Positions 26,884 to 34,011 are shown, numbered from the stretch's first letter. The stretch: DNA of 64,000 nucleotides from Olleya sp. Hel_I_94 (GCF_007827365.1 NZ_VISI01000002.1:1245001-1309000), one strand, 5' to 3'. Notes: a model not told the origin generated them from the sequence alone. Made by a program: numbers and translations.

Positions 26884-27534
26884 ATGAAAAAAATTGTATT
26901 AAACCTTTTTGCAGTAGCAATCGTTGGATTAAGTGTTGTTGCTTGTAAAAGTGATGCTAAAGAAGCAAAAACAGGTGAAGTTGAAGCTGTAGCTGAAAAC
27001 ACAGAAGCTGCTAAATATAAAGCAGATGCTGACAACTCTATGATTATATGGAAAGCTAACAAAATTGTTGGTGGACATGAAGGTACTATTAATGTATCAA
27101 CTGGAGTTGCTGAGTTTGAAGGAGACAAATTAGTTGGTGGAAACTTTATGTTTGACATTAACACTATTAAATGTACTGACATTCCTGAAACTGAAGAAGC
27201 TAACGCAAATCTAGTAGGTCACTTAAAAAGTCCAGACTTTTTTGATGTAGCACAATTTGGTACTGCAGCATTTGAAATTACAAAAGTAGAAGGAAACAAT
27301 ATTAGTGGTAACTTAACACTAAAAGGTATTAAAAAGAACATTACTTTCCCAGCATCTGTAGCTGTAAATGGTGACGATGTAACTATTACAAGTGACACGT
27401 TTACTTTAGATAGAACAGAGTGGAACATTATGTACAACTCTGCTACAAGTGATGATGTTGCAGCATCTTTAGGAGATAAGTTAATTAAGGATGATGTAGA
27501 AATTAAAATATCTGTTAAAGCTAAAAAAGCTTAA
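26884..27534 (+). CDS. YceI family lipoprotein
   Basis: Starts at ATG 26884 and has 216 residues. The lipoprotein signal is MKKIVLNLFAVAIVGLSVVAC, with the acylated Cys after VVA. A short Ala/Glu-rich linker precedes a YceI domain of about 170 residues (SMIIWKANKIVGGHEGTINVSTGVAEFEGDKL, LTLKGIKKNITFPASVAV). YceI proteins are lipocalin-like barrels that bind isoprenoid-type lipids; the natural ligand here is unknown. The gene has its own promoter element and terminator. Membrane-anchored periplasmic location is inferred from the lipobox. Confidence 0.9.
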   Translation: MKKIVLNLFAVAIVGLSVVACKSDAKEAKTGEVEAVAENTEAAKYKADADNSMIIWKANKIVGGHEGTINVSTGVAEFEGDKLVGGNFMFDINTIKCTDIPETEEANANLVGHLKSPDFFDVAQFGTAAFEITKVEGNNISGNLTLKGIKKNITFPASVAVNGDDVTITSDTFTLDRTEWNIMYNSATSDDVAASLGDKLIKDDVEIKISVKAKKA

Positions 27535-27555
27535 CAATTAACTACTACTAAAAAG

Positions 27556-27590
27556 AAGCCACAATTAACGTTGTGGCTTTTTTTATTTCT
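27556..27590 (+). terminator. Intrinsic terminator of the yceI-like gene
   Basis: AAGCCACAA (27556-27564) pairs with TTGTGGCTT (27571-27579) around a 6-nt loop, followed by a T-rich tail. It overlaps the 5' end of the extended downstream reading frame, supporting the later start of the VOC gene. Confidence 0.88.
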
Positions 27591-27662
27591 AATAACGACA
27601 TTAAACTACAAACTCATAAAAAAAATATAACTTTAGCCTATACTAACCAATATAAATTTACA

Positions 27663-28034
27663 ATGACTTTAGGTGCCTTATCAATAAGTATAGCAGTAAA
27701 AGATATTATTGCGTCCAAACAATTTTATGAAACTTTAGGTTTTACAGTTTTTGGTGGACAACTTGAACAAAATTATTTAATAATGAAAAATGGAAATGCG
27801 TTAATAGGACTTTTTCAGGGTATGTTTGATAAAAATATTATCACGTTTAACCCTGGTTGGGATGAAAACGCTAATCCGTTAAAAGATTTTGATGATGTTA
27901 GGTCCATACAAAAACAATTAAAAGATAATAATATTTCTTTTATTACCGAAGCAGACACTACCACCAAAGGTCCTGCAAGTTTTATGATACTGGATCCTGA
28001 TGGTAACCAGATTTTGGTAGATCAACATGTTTAA
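27663..28034 (+). CDS. VOC family protein
   Basis: The start is placed at ATG 27663 (MTLGALSISIAVKDI), giving 123 residues. The longer frame from 27573 lies inside the terminator of the preceding gene. It has the glyoxalase-fold pattern of two beta-alpha-beta modules: ISIAVKDIIASKQFYETLGF at the front and ASFMILDPDGNQILVDQH at the end, the latter typical of extradiol dioxygenase/glyoxalase-like proteins. The conserved metal ligands are only partly evident, so catalytic activity is uncertain. It converges with the VanX-like gene with a 3-bp gap and no terminator between them. Confidence 0.8.
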   Translation: MTLGALSISIAVKDIIASKQFYETLGFTVFGGQLEQNYLIMKNGNALIGLFQGMFDKNIITFNPGWDENANPLKDFDDVRSIQKQLKDNNISFITEADTTTKGPASFMILDPDGNQILVDQHV

Positions 28035-28037
28035 CCT

Positions 28038-28703
28038 TTACTCTACCGGAAAATCAAAATATTGATTTTTAAAAGGCTCTCCTTTTAAGGTAAAATGCCA
28101 CCATTCTTTTGGGTAATTTCTAAAGCCATTTGTCAACATGACGTGTTGTAATAGTTGTCTATTTTCCTGCTGTTTTGATGTCAATTTAGTATTACTTACC
28201 CAAGATTCTGGACCAAAAAAATCATAAGGACTACCCATGTCTAAAACTTTTCCTGTCTTTAAATTTATAATTGTCAAATCTACTGTGCTTCCGCTACTAT
28301 GTCTAGATTTGGAGGCAATATAACCTTGACTAAAAAGATTTTTTTTATCTACATTTGGATAATACTCTTGCTTTTTTAAGGTATCATTAACTTGTTTTGC
28401 CCATCTTACAAAATGGTTTACCGCTTGTTGTGGTCTATAAGCGTCATAAATTTTTAAACCTAACCCCTTTTTTTTAAGGGTATCTTGTACATTTTTTAAA
28501 GCTTTAGCTGCTAATGTTGTCATAATCACGACCTCTTTATTGTAACCATCAATTTGCTCTCCTACAAAATTATCATCATTACAATACTTTAACTCTACAT
28601 CTAAATCTTGAATTATATCTTGAGCATAGACAAATCCCTCCCTTAATTGTGCAATACTAATAGTTGTAAAAAATGTTAGTAAAAGCGCTAAATTATACTT
28701 CAT
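28038..28703 (-). CDS. D-alanyl-D-alanine dipeptidase (M15D, VanX/DdpX-like)
   Basis: An exported zinc peptidase of 221 residues with signal peptide MKYNLALLLTFFTTISIAQ. The zinc and catalytic motifs are SRHSSGSTVDLTI (first His and Asp) and KEWWHF (catalytic Glu and last His), with YDAYRPQQAV upstream, as in VanX. In Gram-negative bacteria such enzymes cleave D-Ala-D-Ala in the periplasm for cell-wall recycling or nutrition. No van regulatory genes are nearby, so there is no sign of a glycopeptide-resistance cluster. It is transcribed alone and is divergent from the DoxX gene. Confidence 0.9.
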   Translation of the reverse strand: MKYNLALLLTFFTTISIAQLREGFVYAQDIIQDLDVELKYCNDDNFVGEQIDGYNKEVVIMTTLAAKALKNVQDTLKKKGLGLKIYDAYRPQQAVNHFVRWAKQVNDTLKKQEYYPNVDKKNLFSQGYIASKSRHSSGSTVDLTIINLKTGKVLDMGSPYDFFGPESWVSNTKLTSKQQENRQLLQHVMLTNGFRNYPKEWWHFTLKGEPFKNQYFDFPVE

Positions 28704-28747
28704 GATTTAAATTTTATAGGCTAAATTTATAAAATAAAAAACTAATT

Positions 28748-29107
28748 ATGACCTATCCTTGGCATCTATATTTAATGGGAGCAATTTATGTGTTTGCAGG
28801 TGTTATGCATTTTATTAAACCTAAAATGTATTTACGCATCATGCCAAGATACTTACCTAATCATAAACTACTAGTTAAATTAAGTGGTATTGCAGAAATA
28901 GTTTTAGGTATAACAGTCTGCATTCCTGCATTAAAAGCTATTTCAATTTATGGTATAATATTAATGTTGCTTTTATTTTTAATGGTCCACATATATATGT
29001 TAACTGAAAAAAAAGCTTCGGCTGGACTACCAAAATGGATCTTGTTATTACGTCTTCCGTTACAATTTGGGCTAATGTATTGGGCATTTTGGTATTTAAA
29101 ATTTTAA
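28748..29107 (+). CDS. DoxX-like membrane protein
   Basis: A 119-residue protein with four hydrophobic helices (about 5-22, 42-60, 64-84 and 98-116). The segments GAIYVFAGVMHFIKPKMYLRIMPRYLP and LSGIAEIVLGITVCIP are characteristic of small DoxX/MauE-like proteins. It is an inner-membrane protein with no catalytic residues recognised. Its stop lies 3 bp before the AlkB-like gene, so the two are probably co-transcribed. Confidence 0.8.
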   Translation: MTYPWHLYLMGAIYVFAGVMHFIKPKMYLRIMPRYLPNHKLLVKLSGIAEIVLGITVCIPALKAISIYGIILMLLLFLMVHIYMLTEKKASAGLPKWILLLRLPLQFGLMYWAFWYLKF

Positions 29108-29110
29108 GAA

Positions 29111-29704
29111 ATGCTTTTTACAGAAGAAATCAAACTTAATTTGCCAGATGCTGAGATTAGTTATTTTCCTAATTTTTTTGACATAAACGAAGCTTCCGAT
29201 TATTACGATTTGCTATTTAATGACATCCCTTGGCAGCAAGATAACATTACTTTGTTTGGAAAAACGCATGCACAACCCAGATTAACTGCTTTATTTAGCA
29301 CCAATAATAAACCCTATAGTTATTCCAATATTACCATGCATCCACATGGCTTTACTTCCGCTTTAAGCGAAATAAAAAAAAGAGTAGAAACTATAGCAAA
29401 CATAAACTTTACTACATGCTTAGCTAATTTATACAGAGATGGTCAAGATAGCAATGGTTGGCATGCTGATGACGAAAAATCTTTAGGTATAAATCCTATA
29501 ATTGCCTCTGTTAGTTTTGGCGAAGCACGATATTTTAATCTCAAACATAAAACGGACAAATCATTAAAGCAAAAACTATTACTAGAGCATGGCAGTTTAT
29601 TATTAATGAAGGGTAGCACGCAACATCATTGGTTACATCAGATTGCTAAAACCAAAAAACAAATAATGCCTAGAATTAATTTAACTTTTAGAATCATAAA
29701 ATAA
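29111..29704 (+). CDS. AlkB-like 2-oxoglutarate/Fe(II) dioxygenase
   Basis: A 197-residue protein of the AlkB family, which repairs alkylated bases by oxidative demethylation. The iron-binding HxD is in NGWHADDEKSLG and the distal His probably in LMKGSTQHHWLHQI. The 2-oxoglutarate-binding Arg is in PRINLTFRI at the C-terminus. The N-terminal nucleotide-recognition lid is short, as in bacterial AlkB2/3-like proteins. It lies 3 bp after the DoxX gene and is followed by a terminator. No ada-type regulator is nearby. Confidence 0.88.
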   Translation: MLFTEEIKLNLPDAEISYFPNFFDINEASDYYDLLFNDIPWQQDNITLFGKTHAQPRLTALFSTNNKPYSYSNITMHPHGFTSALSEIKKRVETIANINFTTCLANLYRDGQDSNGWHADDEKSLGINPIIASVSFGEARYFNLKHKTDKSLKQKLLLEHGSLLLMKGSTQHHWLHQIAKTKKQIMPRINLTFRIIK

Positions 29705-29720
29705 AAAGTATTAAAAACAT

Positions 29721-29752
29721 AAAAGCCAAGGTCCCTCAACCTTGGCTTTTTG
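29721..29752 (+). terminator. Intrinsic terminator of the doxX-alkB unit
   Basis: AAAAGCCAAGGT pairs with ACCTTGGCTTTT around a 6-nt loop with a T-rich end, 16 bp after the AlkB stop. Confidence 0.88.
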
Positions 29753-30020
29753 CTATTTGGCATTTTGTGTTAAATTAATTTAGATTATCCAAACTAACCC
29801 AACAATGCAAATATTAATTAATTAATCCATTGAACTAAAAGTTTGTAATTTCTAGCACAAGACAAACATAAAGCTTATCTCGAAGCAAAACGATAAAAAA
29901 CATTATAAATCGATGAAATGCACTAAATTTTAACATTCATCGATTAAAACACACTAAAAATCGATTAAAAACACATTTCAAAATCCTTTCAAACATTATT
30001 TTTATACCAAATTTTAAGTG

Positions 30021-30028
30021 TAACTTTG
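30021..30028 (+). promoter_or_regulatory. -7 element TAACTTTG upstream of the alpha/beta hydrolase
   Basis: This is an exact TAnnTTTG match 56 bp before the ATG at 30085. No convincing -33 TTG is present. It competes with the sigma-54-like box nearer to the gene. Confidence 0.35.
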
Positions 30029-30045
30029 AATAGTATAATTTAATA

Positions 30046-30062
30046 TTTGGCATCCTATTTGA
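30046..30062 (+). promoter_or_regulatory. Sigma-54-like promoter box upstream of the alpha/beta hydrolase
   Basis: TTTGGCA followed by TTTGA places GG (30049-30050) exactly 10 bp from the next G (30061), the -24/-12 geometry of sigma-54 promoters (GA in place of GC). The predicted start near 30074 would leave an 11-nt leader before the ATG at 30085. The box closely resembles those in front of the paired small RNAs at 31.1-31.4 kb. Confidence 0.4.
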
Positions 30063-30084
30063 CTTACTTGTTAAAACCCTTAAA

Positions 30085-31014
30085 ATGAAATCACAACTTA
30101 TAATCATTCTGTTTTTTATACTATCTACTGCCAGTGCCCAAGATGTAACGTTTACATCTAAAGACATTGTTGTAAACAAACACATAAATGGGACATTATT
30201 AACACCTTTAAATGATGACAAACCAACTTTAGCCATAATTATAGCAGGATATGGACCCAATGATAGAGATGGTAATCAAAACTTTTTAAAAACTAATAAC
30301 ATCAAAAAATTAGCAATAGGACTTACCAATAATGGCATTGCAACCTTTAGATACGACAAGCGTATTGTTAAACAAATACGACAAAACAACGTAGATCCTA
30401 ATTTATCTTTTGATGATTTTGTAACAGATGCCAGTGCAGTATTAGACTATTTTAAAAATTTAAATCTTTATAATAAAATATACATTATAGGACATGATCA
30501 AGGAAGCCTAATTGGTATGCTAGCAGCAAAGGATAAAGCTAATGGCTTTATATCCATAGCTGGAGCAGGACAAACTATAGACAGTGTTATTATAGAACAA
30601 ATAGAAAAAACAGCACCACAATTTACAGAAGATACAAAACGCGTGTTTACTATTTTAAAAACAGGAAAAACAACATTAGATTATCCTGAAGCTTTAACAT
30701 CCATTTTTAATATTGAAACACAACGTTTTTTTATTAGTTGGATGAAACACAATCCAATTGATATAATGGGTACTTTAAACATACCAACATTAGTAATAAA
30801 TGGAACTAAGGATTTACAAGTTAGTGAAACCGAAGCTTTATTATTAAAAGAGGCTGCAAGCGATGCTTCTATAAAAATAATAAAAAATATGAATCATGTT
30901 ATGGTAACCATTGAAGGTGATGACCTTGAAAACTCTAAATCTTATAACGAATCGCATAGACCATTAGCAGATGGTTTATTAGCTAGTATTATAACTTTTA
31001 TTACAACCAAGTAA
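30085..31014 (+). CDS. Exported alpha/beta hydrolase
   Basis: A 309-residue protein with signal peptide MKSQLIIILFFILSTASAQ. The hydrolase fold shows an oxyanion region (AIIIAGYGPNDRDGN), the nucleophile elbow GHDQGSLIGMLAA with the expected Ser, an acid in LVINGTKDLQV and a His in NMNHVMVT. The closest general type is the family of periplasmic acyl esterases or peptidase-like hydrolases with the GxGPxDRDG motif; the substrate is unknown. It is transcribed alone, preceded by both a vegetative and a sigma-54-like element. Its 3' end runs into the terminator of the first small-RNA unit. Confidence 0.85.
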   Translation: MKSQLIIILFFILSTASAQDVTFTSKDIVVNKHINGTLLTPLNDDKPTLAIIIAGYGPNDRDGNQNFLKTNNIKKLAIGLTNNGIATFRYDKRIVKQIRQNNVDPNLSFDDFVTDASAVLDYFKNLNLYNKIYIIGHDQGSLIGMLAAKDKANGFISIAGAGQTIDSVIIEQIEKTAPQFTEDTKRVFTILKTGKTTLDYPEALTSIFNIETQRFFISWMKHNPIDIMGTLNIPTLVINGTKDLQVSETEALLLKEAASDASIKIIKNMNHVMVTIEGDDLENSKSYNESHRPLADGLLASIITFITTK

Positions 31015-31036
31015 AAATTATCAAACATCATAAAAT

Positions 31037-31151
31037 AGAAAAAGCATCCTAAAAAGGATGCTTTTTCATACTAACCAACCAAAAATATGATAATTACTAC
31101 TCGTTTCATTTAGGTAACCACACCTGTGTGAAAGTCATCATAAGTAATTAC
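31037..31151 (-). ncRNA. Predicted small RNA, tandem copy A (sigma-54-like promoter)
   Basis: On the minus strand the predicted RNA starts near 31151 with GTAATTA and ends at the terminator hairpin AAAAAGCATCC / GGATGCTTTTT (31040-31066). That is about 115 nt including the tail. A long-range stem TAATTACT / AGTAATTA encloses a small hairpin AGGT-GTGGTT-ACCT. Before the terminator is a conserved unpaired stretch TTTGGTTGGTTAGTATG. The whole 144-bp unit (31037-31180) has a second copy at 31231-31374 with the same order of parts. No conserved ORF exists on either strand: the ATG-initiated octapeptide on the plus strand in copy A is a stop after one codon in copy B. Confidence 0.62.
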
Positions 31152-31163
31152 ACTTTTAATATT

Positions 31164-31180
31164 ACAATTGTCGTGCCAAA
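31164..31180 (-). promoter_or_regulatory. Sigma-54-like promoter of small RNA copy A
   Basis: The minus-strand sequence TTTGGCACGACAATTGT has GG at 31177-31176 and GT at 31165-31164, separated by exactly 10 bp. It matches TGGCACG-N4-TTGC except for the final C. The predicted start, 12 bp further, is the point where conservation between the two units resumes. Confidence 0.55.
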
Positions 31181-31230
31181 ACAAACTAACTAACATTTTG
31201 TAGTGTTAAAGGTTTATTAAATTTAAAAAC

Positions 31231-31345
31231 AGAAAAAGCATCCTTTATAGGGATGCTTTTTCATACTAACCAACCAAATGTAATTACTACTATTTTCTGT
31301 TTAGGTAACCACACCTAGTATTAGAACGTCATCATAAATAATTAC
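31231..31345 (-). ncRNA. Predicted small RNA, tandem copy B (sigma-54-like promoter)
   Basis: This is the second copy of the unit. The RNA is predicted to start near 31345 with GTAATTATTTATGATGAC and end at the terminator AAAAAGCATCC / GGATGCTTTTT (31234-31261), with T-rich tail CTGTTTTT. The central hairpin is one base pair longer than in copy A (TAGGT-GTGGTT-ACCTA). The pre-terminator stretch TTTGGTTGGTTAGTATG is identical. The parts that differ between the copies are the spacer between the promoter boxes and the start, the arm before the central hairpin and the terminator loop. Confidence 0.62.
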
Positions 31346-31357
31346 AATTTATATTAA

Positions 31358-31374
31358 ACAAATCCTGTGCCAAA
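31358..31374 (-). promoter_or_regulatory. Sigma-54-like promoter of small RNA copy B
   Basis: The minus-strand sequence TTTGGCACAGGATTTGT has GG at 31371-31370 and GT at 31359-31358, again exactly 10 bp apart. It shares TTTGGCAC and TTGT with copy A, while the bases between the two boxes differ. This is the pattern expected if only the boxes are selected. Confidence 0.55.
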
Positions 31375-31440
31375 CTTTGTTTTTAAATGTTTTAATAACC
31401 ATATTATTTGATTATTTTGCGTTATCTATAAATTAAAATT

Positions 31441-32748
31441 ATGAGTGAACCATTATTTACTAACGACACTATTGTTTTTGGAGTGTTAATGATTGCCTTA
31501 GGCTTAATATTTTATACAGAATCTTTAAAAGGCGGTTTCTGGGAAAAATTTTACAAGATTGTTCCTGGCTTGTTTATGGCATATATGCTGCCAGCTATAC
31601 TAACAACCATAGGTCTAATTGCTCCAGAATGGGAAACAACAACCGAAACTGGTGACATAGTAGCACACAAAACCAACTTGTATTATGTTGCTAGTAGATA
31701 TCTATTACCTGCAGCACTAGTCTTAATGACATTAAGCATTGATTTAAAAGCAGTTTTTAATTTAGGATGGAAAGCACTTATCATGTTTTTTACAGGTACA
31801 ATAGGTATTGTAATTGGTGGACCAATTGCTATACTATTAATTGCCACAATATCACCTGACACAGTAGGCGGAATAGGTCCTGATGCTGTTTGGAGAGGTT
31901 TATCTACTTTAGCTGGAAGCTGGATTGGAGGAGGCGCTAATCAAACCGCAATGTTAGAAATTTACGGTTATAATCAAGCTGAGTACGGAAAAATGGTATT
32001 TGTGGATATAGTTGTTGCTAATGTATGGATGGCTATTCTACTAATTGGTATTGGAAAACGCGCTAGTATCAATAAATGGTTAAAAGCAGATACATCCTCT
32101 ATTGAGGCACTAAAAGATAAAATGTCCACATTTACTGAAAGTGTTAAACGTAATCCAAGCTTAACAGATTTAATGTTATTGGCTGCCATAGCTTTTGGAA
32201 CTGTAAGTATGGCACATTTATGTGCTGACAATTTAGCGCCTTTTTTTGGAGAAATAATTTCGGGAATAGAATCTACTACTTTAAAAAACACTTTTACGTT
32301 TTTAGATAGTTCGTTTTTCTGGATGATTAGTATTGCTACACTTGTAGCTATATTGTTGTCTTTTACTAAAGCTAAAAATTATGAAGGCGCAGGTGCTAGT
32401 AAATTTGGTAGTGTTTTTATATATATTTTAGTTGCAACCATCGGAATGAAAATAGACATTAGTTCTATATTTGATAACGTTGGTCTTATAGCTATTGGAT
32501 TTGTATGGATGGGTATTCATGCATTACTTTTAATTGGAGTTGCAAAACTTATTAAAGCACCTTATTTCTTTTTAGCGGTTGGAAGTCAAGCTAACGTAGG
32601 TGGTGCAGCATCTGCTCCAATTGTAGCTTCTGCTTTTCACCCATCTTTAGCAACAGTTGGTGTTCTTTTAGCAGTATTTGGATATGCTGTAGGAACTTTA
32701 GCAGCTATTGGTTGTACAATTTTAATGCAATTAGCTTCTGGAGGTTAG
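31441..32748 (+). CDS. DUF819 family membrane transporter-like protein
   Basis: A 435-residue integral membrane protein with about ten to twelve hydrophobic helices. It has the DUF819 signature: paired repeats with Gly-rich helix breaks (LSTLAGSWIGGGANQTAML and AVGSQANVGGAASAPIVASAFHP), which are likely substrate-binding half-helices. The family is related to secondary carboxylate or glutamate-type transporters, but the substrate has not been fixed. The gene is divergent from the two predicted small RNAs, with the copy B promoter 67 bp upstream of its ATG. A near-match -7 element is present at about 31412. It is followed by a small lipoprotein gene. Confidence 0.85.
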   Translation: MSEPLFTNDTIVFGVLMIALGLIFYTESLKGGFWEKFYKIVPGLFMAYMLPAILTTIGLIAPEWETTTETGDIVAHKTNLYYVASRYLLPAALVLMTLSIDLKAVFNLGWKALIMFFTGTIGIVIGGPIAILLIATISPDTVGGIGPDAVWRGLSTLAGSWIGGGANQTAMLEIYGYNQAEYGKMVFVDIVVANVWMAILLIGIGKRASINKWLKADTSSIEALKDKMSTFTESVKRNPSLTDLMLLAAIAFGTVSMAHLCADNLAPFFGEIISGIESTTLKNTFTFLDSSFFWMISIATLVAILLSFTKAKNYEGAGASKFGSVFIYILVATIGMKIDISSIFDNVGLIAIGFVWMGIHALLLIGVAKLIKAPYFFLAVGSQANVGGAASAPIVASAFHPSLATVGVLLAVFGYAVGTLAAIGCTILMQLASGG

Positions 32749-32798
32749 TATTTTTCTGTTTTTTAATTGATATTTGCCCACCTTAAAATAAGTTTTAA

Positions 32799-33497
32799 AT
32801 GAAAAAAATTATTGCATTATTAGTATTGGTGTCTTTATTTTCTTGCGGAAATGATGCTAATAAATTGACAGTCAAAGGGACTGTAAAAGGATTAAAAAAA
32901 GGGACTATATACCTAAAAAAGGTAAATGATACTGTTTTAGTGACTGTAGACTCAATTGTTGTTAATGGTTCTCCTGAATTTACGTTACAATCAGACATAG
33001 ATGAGCCAGAAATGTTTTATTTATATTTAAATAAAAACACCAAAGAGGATGATAGGATATCCTTTTTTGCTGATAAAGGTGTTACTGAAATTAATACAAC
33101 TTTAAAGGGATTTTCTTACGATGCTAAAATAAAAGGATCTAAGCAACATGATGTTTTAGAAGAGTATTTAAGTATGATAGGAAAGTTTAATAATAAAAAT
33201 TTAGACTTAACTAAAGAATATATTGAAGCAGCAAGAGACAAAGATACTATCAAGTTAAAGCAAACTGAAGCCATATTAAATAGCTTTAAGAAAAGAAAGT
33301 ATTTATACACTGCTAATTTTGCTGTAACACATAAGGATAGTGAAGTTGCTCCATACTTAGCACTTTCGGAAATTTACGATGCCAATGTTATTTATTTAGA
33401 CACCATAAGTAAAGTGCTTACGCCAGAAATTAAAGCCTCTAAATATGGAAAACAATTAGAAGTGTACATTGCCGAAATTAAACGTACTGAGCAATAG
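32799..33497 (+). CDS. DUF4369 domain lipoprotein without thioredoxin domain
   Basis: A 232-residue protein with lipobox signal MKKIIALLVLVSLFSCG. The N-terminal part (about 22-110) matches DUF4369: LTVKGTVKGLKKGTIYLKKV, then DSIVVNGSPEFTLQSDIDEPEMFYL. The family usually stands in front of an AhpC/TSA-type thioredoxin domain. Here the remaining 120 residues are helical, with no CxxC motif, so the redox part is missing or was never present. Anchoring in the membrane is inferred. The function is unknown. It has its own terminator. Confidence 0.8.
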   Translation: MKKIIALLVLVSLFSCGNDANKLTVKGTVKGLKKGTIYLKKVNDTVLVTVDSIVVNGSPEFTLQSDIDEPEMFYLYLNKNTKEDDRISFFADKGVTEINTTLKGFSYDAKIKGSKQHDVLEEYLSMIGKFNNKNLDLTKEYIEAARDKDTIKLKQTEAILNSFKKRKYLYTANFAVTHKDSEVAPYLALSEIYDANVIYLDTISKVLTPEIKASKYGKQLEVYIAEIKRTEQ

Positions 33498-33514
33498 AAA
33501 AAATAGTTTGATAT

Positions 33515-33548
33515 AAAAAAAGCCATCTAAATTTAGATGGCTTTTTTT
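33515..33548 (+). terminator. Intrinsic terminator of the DUF4369 gene
   Basis: AGCCATCTAA pairs with TTAGATGGCT with flanking A- and T-runs. It lies 18 bp after the stop and is largely bidirectional. Confidence 0.88.
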
Positions 33549-33572
33549 ATTGTTAAAATTTGATGTTAGATC

Positions 33573-33607
33573 AAAAAAAAAGCTTCTCAATTAGGAGAAG
33601 CTTTTTT
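33573..33607 (-). terminator. Intrinsic terminator of the solitary tRNA-Thr
   Basis: On the minus strand AAAAAAGCTTCTC pairs with GAGAAGCTTTTTT around a 6-nt loop, and a run of T follows. It begins 2 bp after the tRNA 3' end. Confidence 0.88.
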
Positions 33608-33608
33608 G

Positions 33609-33682
33609 AGCCGATGGAGGGACTCGAACCCACGACCTGCTGATTACAAATCAGCTGCTCTAGCCAGCTGAGCTACATCGGC
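33609..33682 (-). tRNA. tRNA-Thr (anticodon TGT)
   Basis: On the minus strand the acceptor arms are GCCGATG and CATCGGC. The anticodon loop TTTGTAA sits in stem GCTGA/TCAGC, giving anticodon TGT. The T-arm is GTGGG-TTCGAGT-CCCTC and the discriminator base is T; CCA is not encoded. The sequence is identical to the first tRNA of the cluster at 61690-61763. It is transcribed alone from a good promoter and ends in its own terminator. Confidence 0.95.
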
Positions 33683-33693
33683 AAAAGAGTTTG

Positions 33694-33723
33694 CAAATAT
33701 AATTCTCTTAATGATATCTGCAA
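33694..33723 (-). promoter_or_regulatory. Promoter of the solitary tRNA-Thr
   Basis: On the minus strand a TTG at 33721-33723 is followed after 19 bp by TATATTTG (33694-33701). This is the Bacteroidota TTG-N19-TAnnTTTG pattern, 11 bp before the tRNA 5' end. Confidence 0.7.
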
Positions 33724-33741
33724 GCTTTTTTTTAAAAAAAA

Positions 33742-34011
33742 TTAACCTAATTTGTTAATTCTTTCAATTAATGCACGCCCCTTATCTTCAAGCTCTTTTT
33801 TAACAGCGTTAAAATGTGCTTTTTTGTTATCAACGTCTTTAGCATTAGTCTTAGTTATAAGCTCGTCAAAAGTTACTATTGCGTCATCAATGATCGCTTC
33901 ACTTTGTTTGTTGTCTTTATCAGTGTTTGTGTATTCCCAAACATAAACTGCTTCAATAATATCTCCTAAAACGTAATTAATGTCTTTTTTTAGGTCTCTT
34001 TTATTTGCCAT
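33742..34011 (-). CDS. Small hypothetical protein
   Basis: An 89-residue charged, mainly helical protein (MANKRDLKKDINYVLGDIIEAVYVWEYTN...). No signal peptide, membrane segment or recognised domain is seen. The composition (28% Lys, Asp and Glu together or more) and the regular heptad-like spacing in the second half suggest helical bundles. It is separated from the queD-like gene upstream on the same strand by about 95 bp. The normal codon use and the ATG start make it likely to be real. No function is proposed. Confidence 0.6.
   Translation of the reverse strand: MANKRDLKKDINYVLGDIIEAVYVWEYTNTDKDNKQSEAIIDDAIVTFDELITKTNAKDVDNKKAHFNAVKKELEDKGRALIERINKLG

Larger units (their letters stand above)
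29753..30084. other. Intergenic region before the alpha/beta hydrolase with two promoter-like signals and an inverted repeat
   Basis: About 330 bp without a gene. It holds the inverted repeat AATCGATGAA (29908-29917) / TTCATCGATT (29936-29945) with an 18-bp spacer, and a third ATCGATT copy near 29960. A -7 element TAACTTTG lies at 30021-30028. A sigma-54-like box lies at 30047-30062. No ORF of credible composition is seen. Confidence 0.5.

Noticed and set aside
27573..27662. N-terminal extension of the second VOC protein
   Set aside because: It lies in the terminator of the preceding gene and has no resemblance to VOC proteins.
28038..28703. VanX-like gene as part of a glycopeptide-resistance cluster
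   Set aside because: No ligase, dehydrogenase or VanRS genes are nearby, and a periplasmic D-Ala-D-Ala dipeptidase is common in Gram-negatives.
29740..29760. TTTGGCATTTTG at the end of the AlkB terminator as a sigma-54 box
   Set aside because: The base pair 10 bp after GG is T, not G, and the site lies at the terminator with no gene close downstream.
31086..31112. Possible leader peptide of eight codons on the plus strand in the repeat unit (copy A)
   Set aside because: In copy B the corresponding ATG is followed at once by a stop codon, so the peptide is not conserved. The structure and promoter evidence favour a minus-strand RNA.
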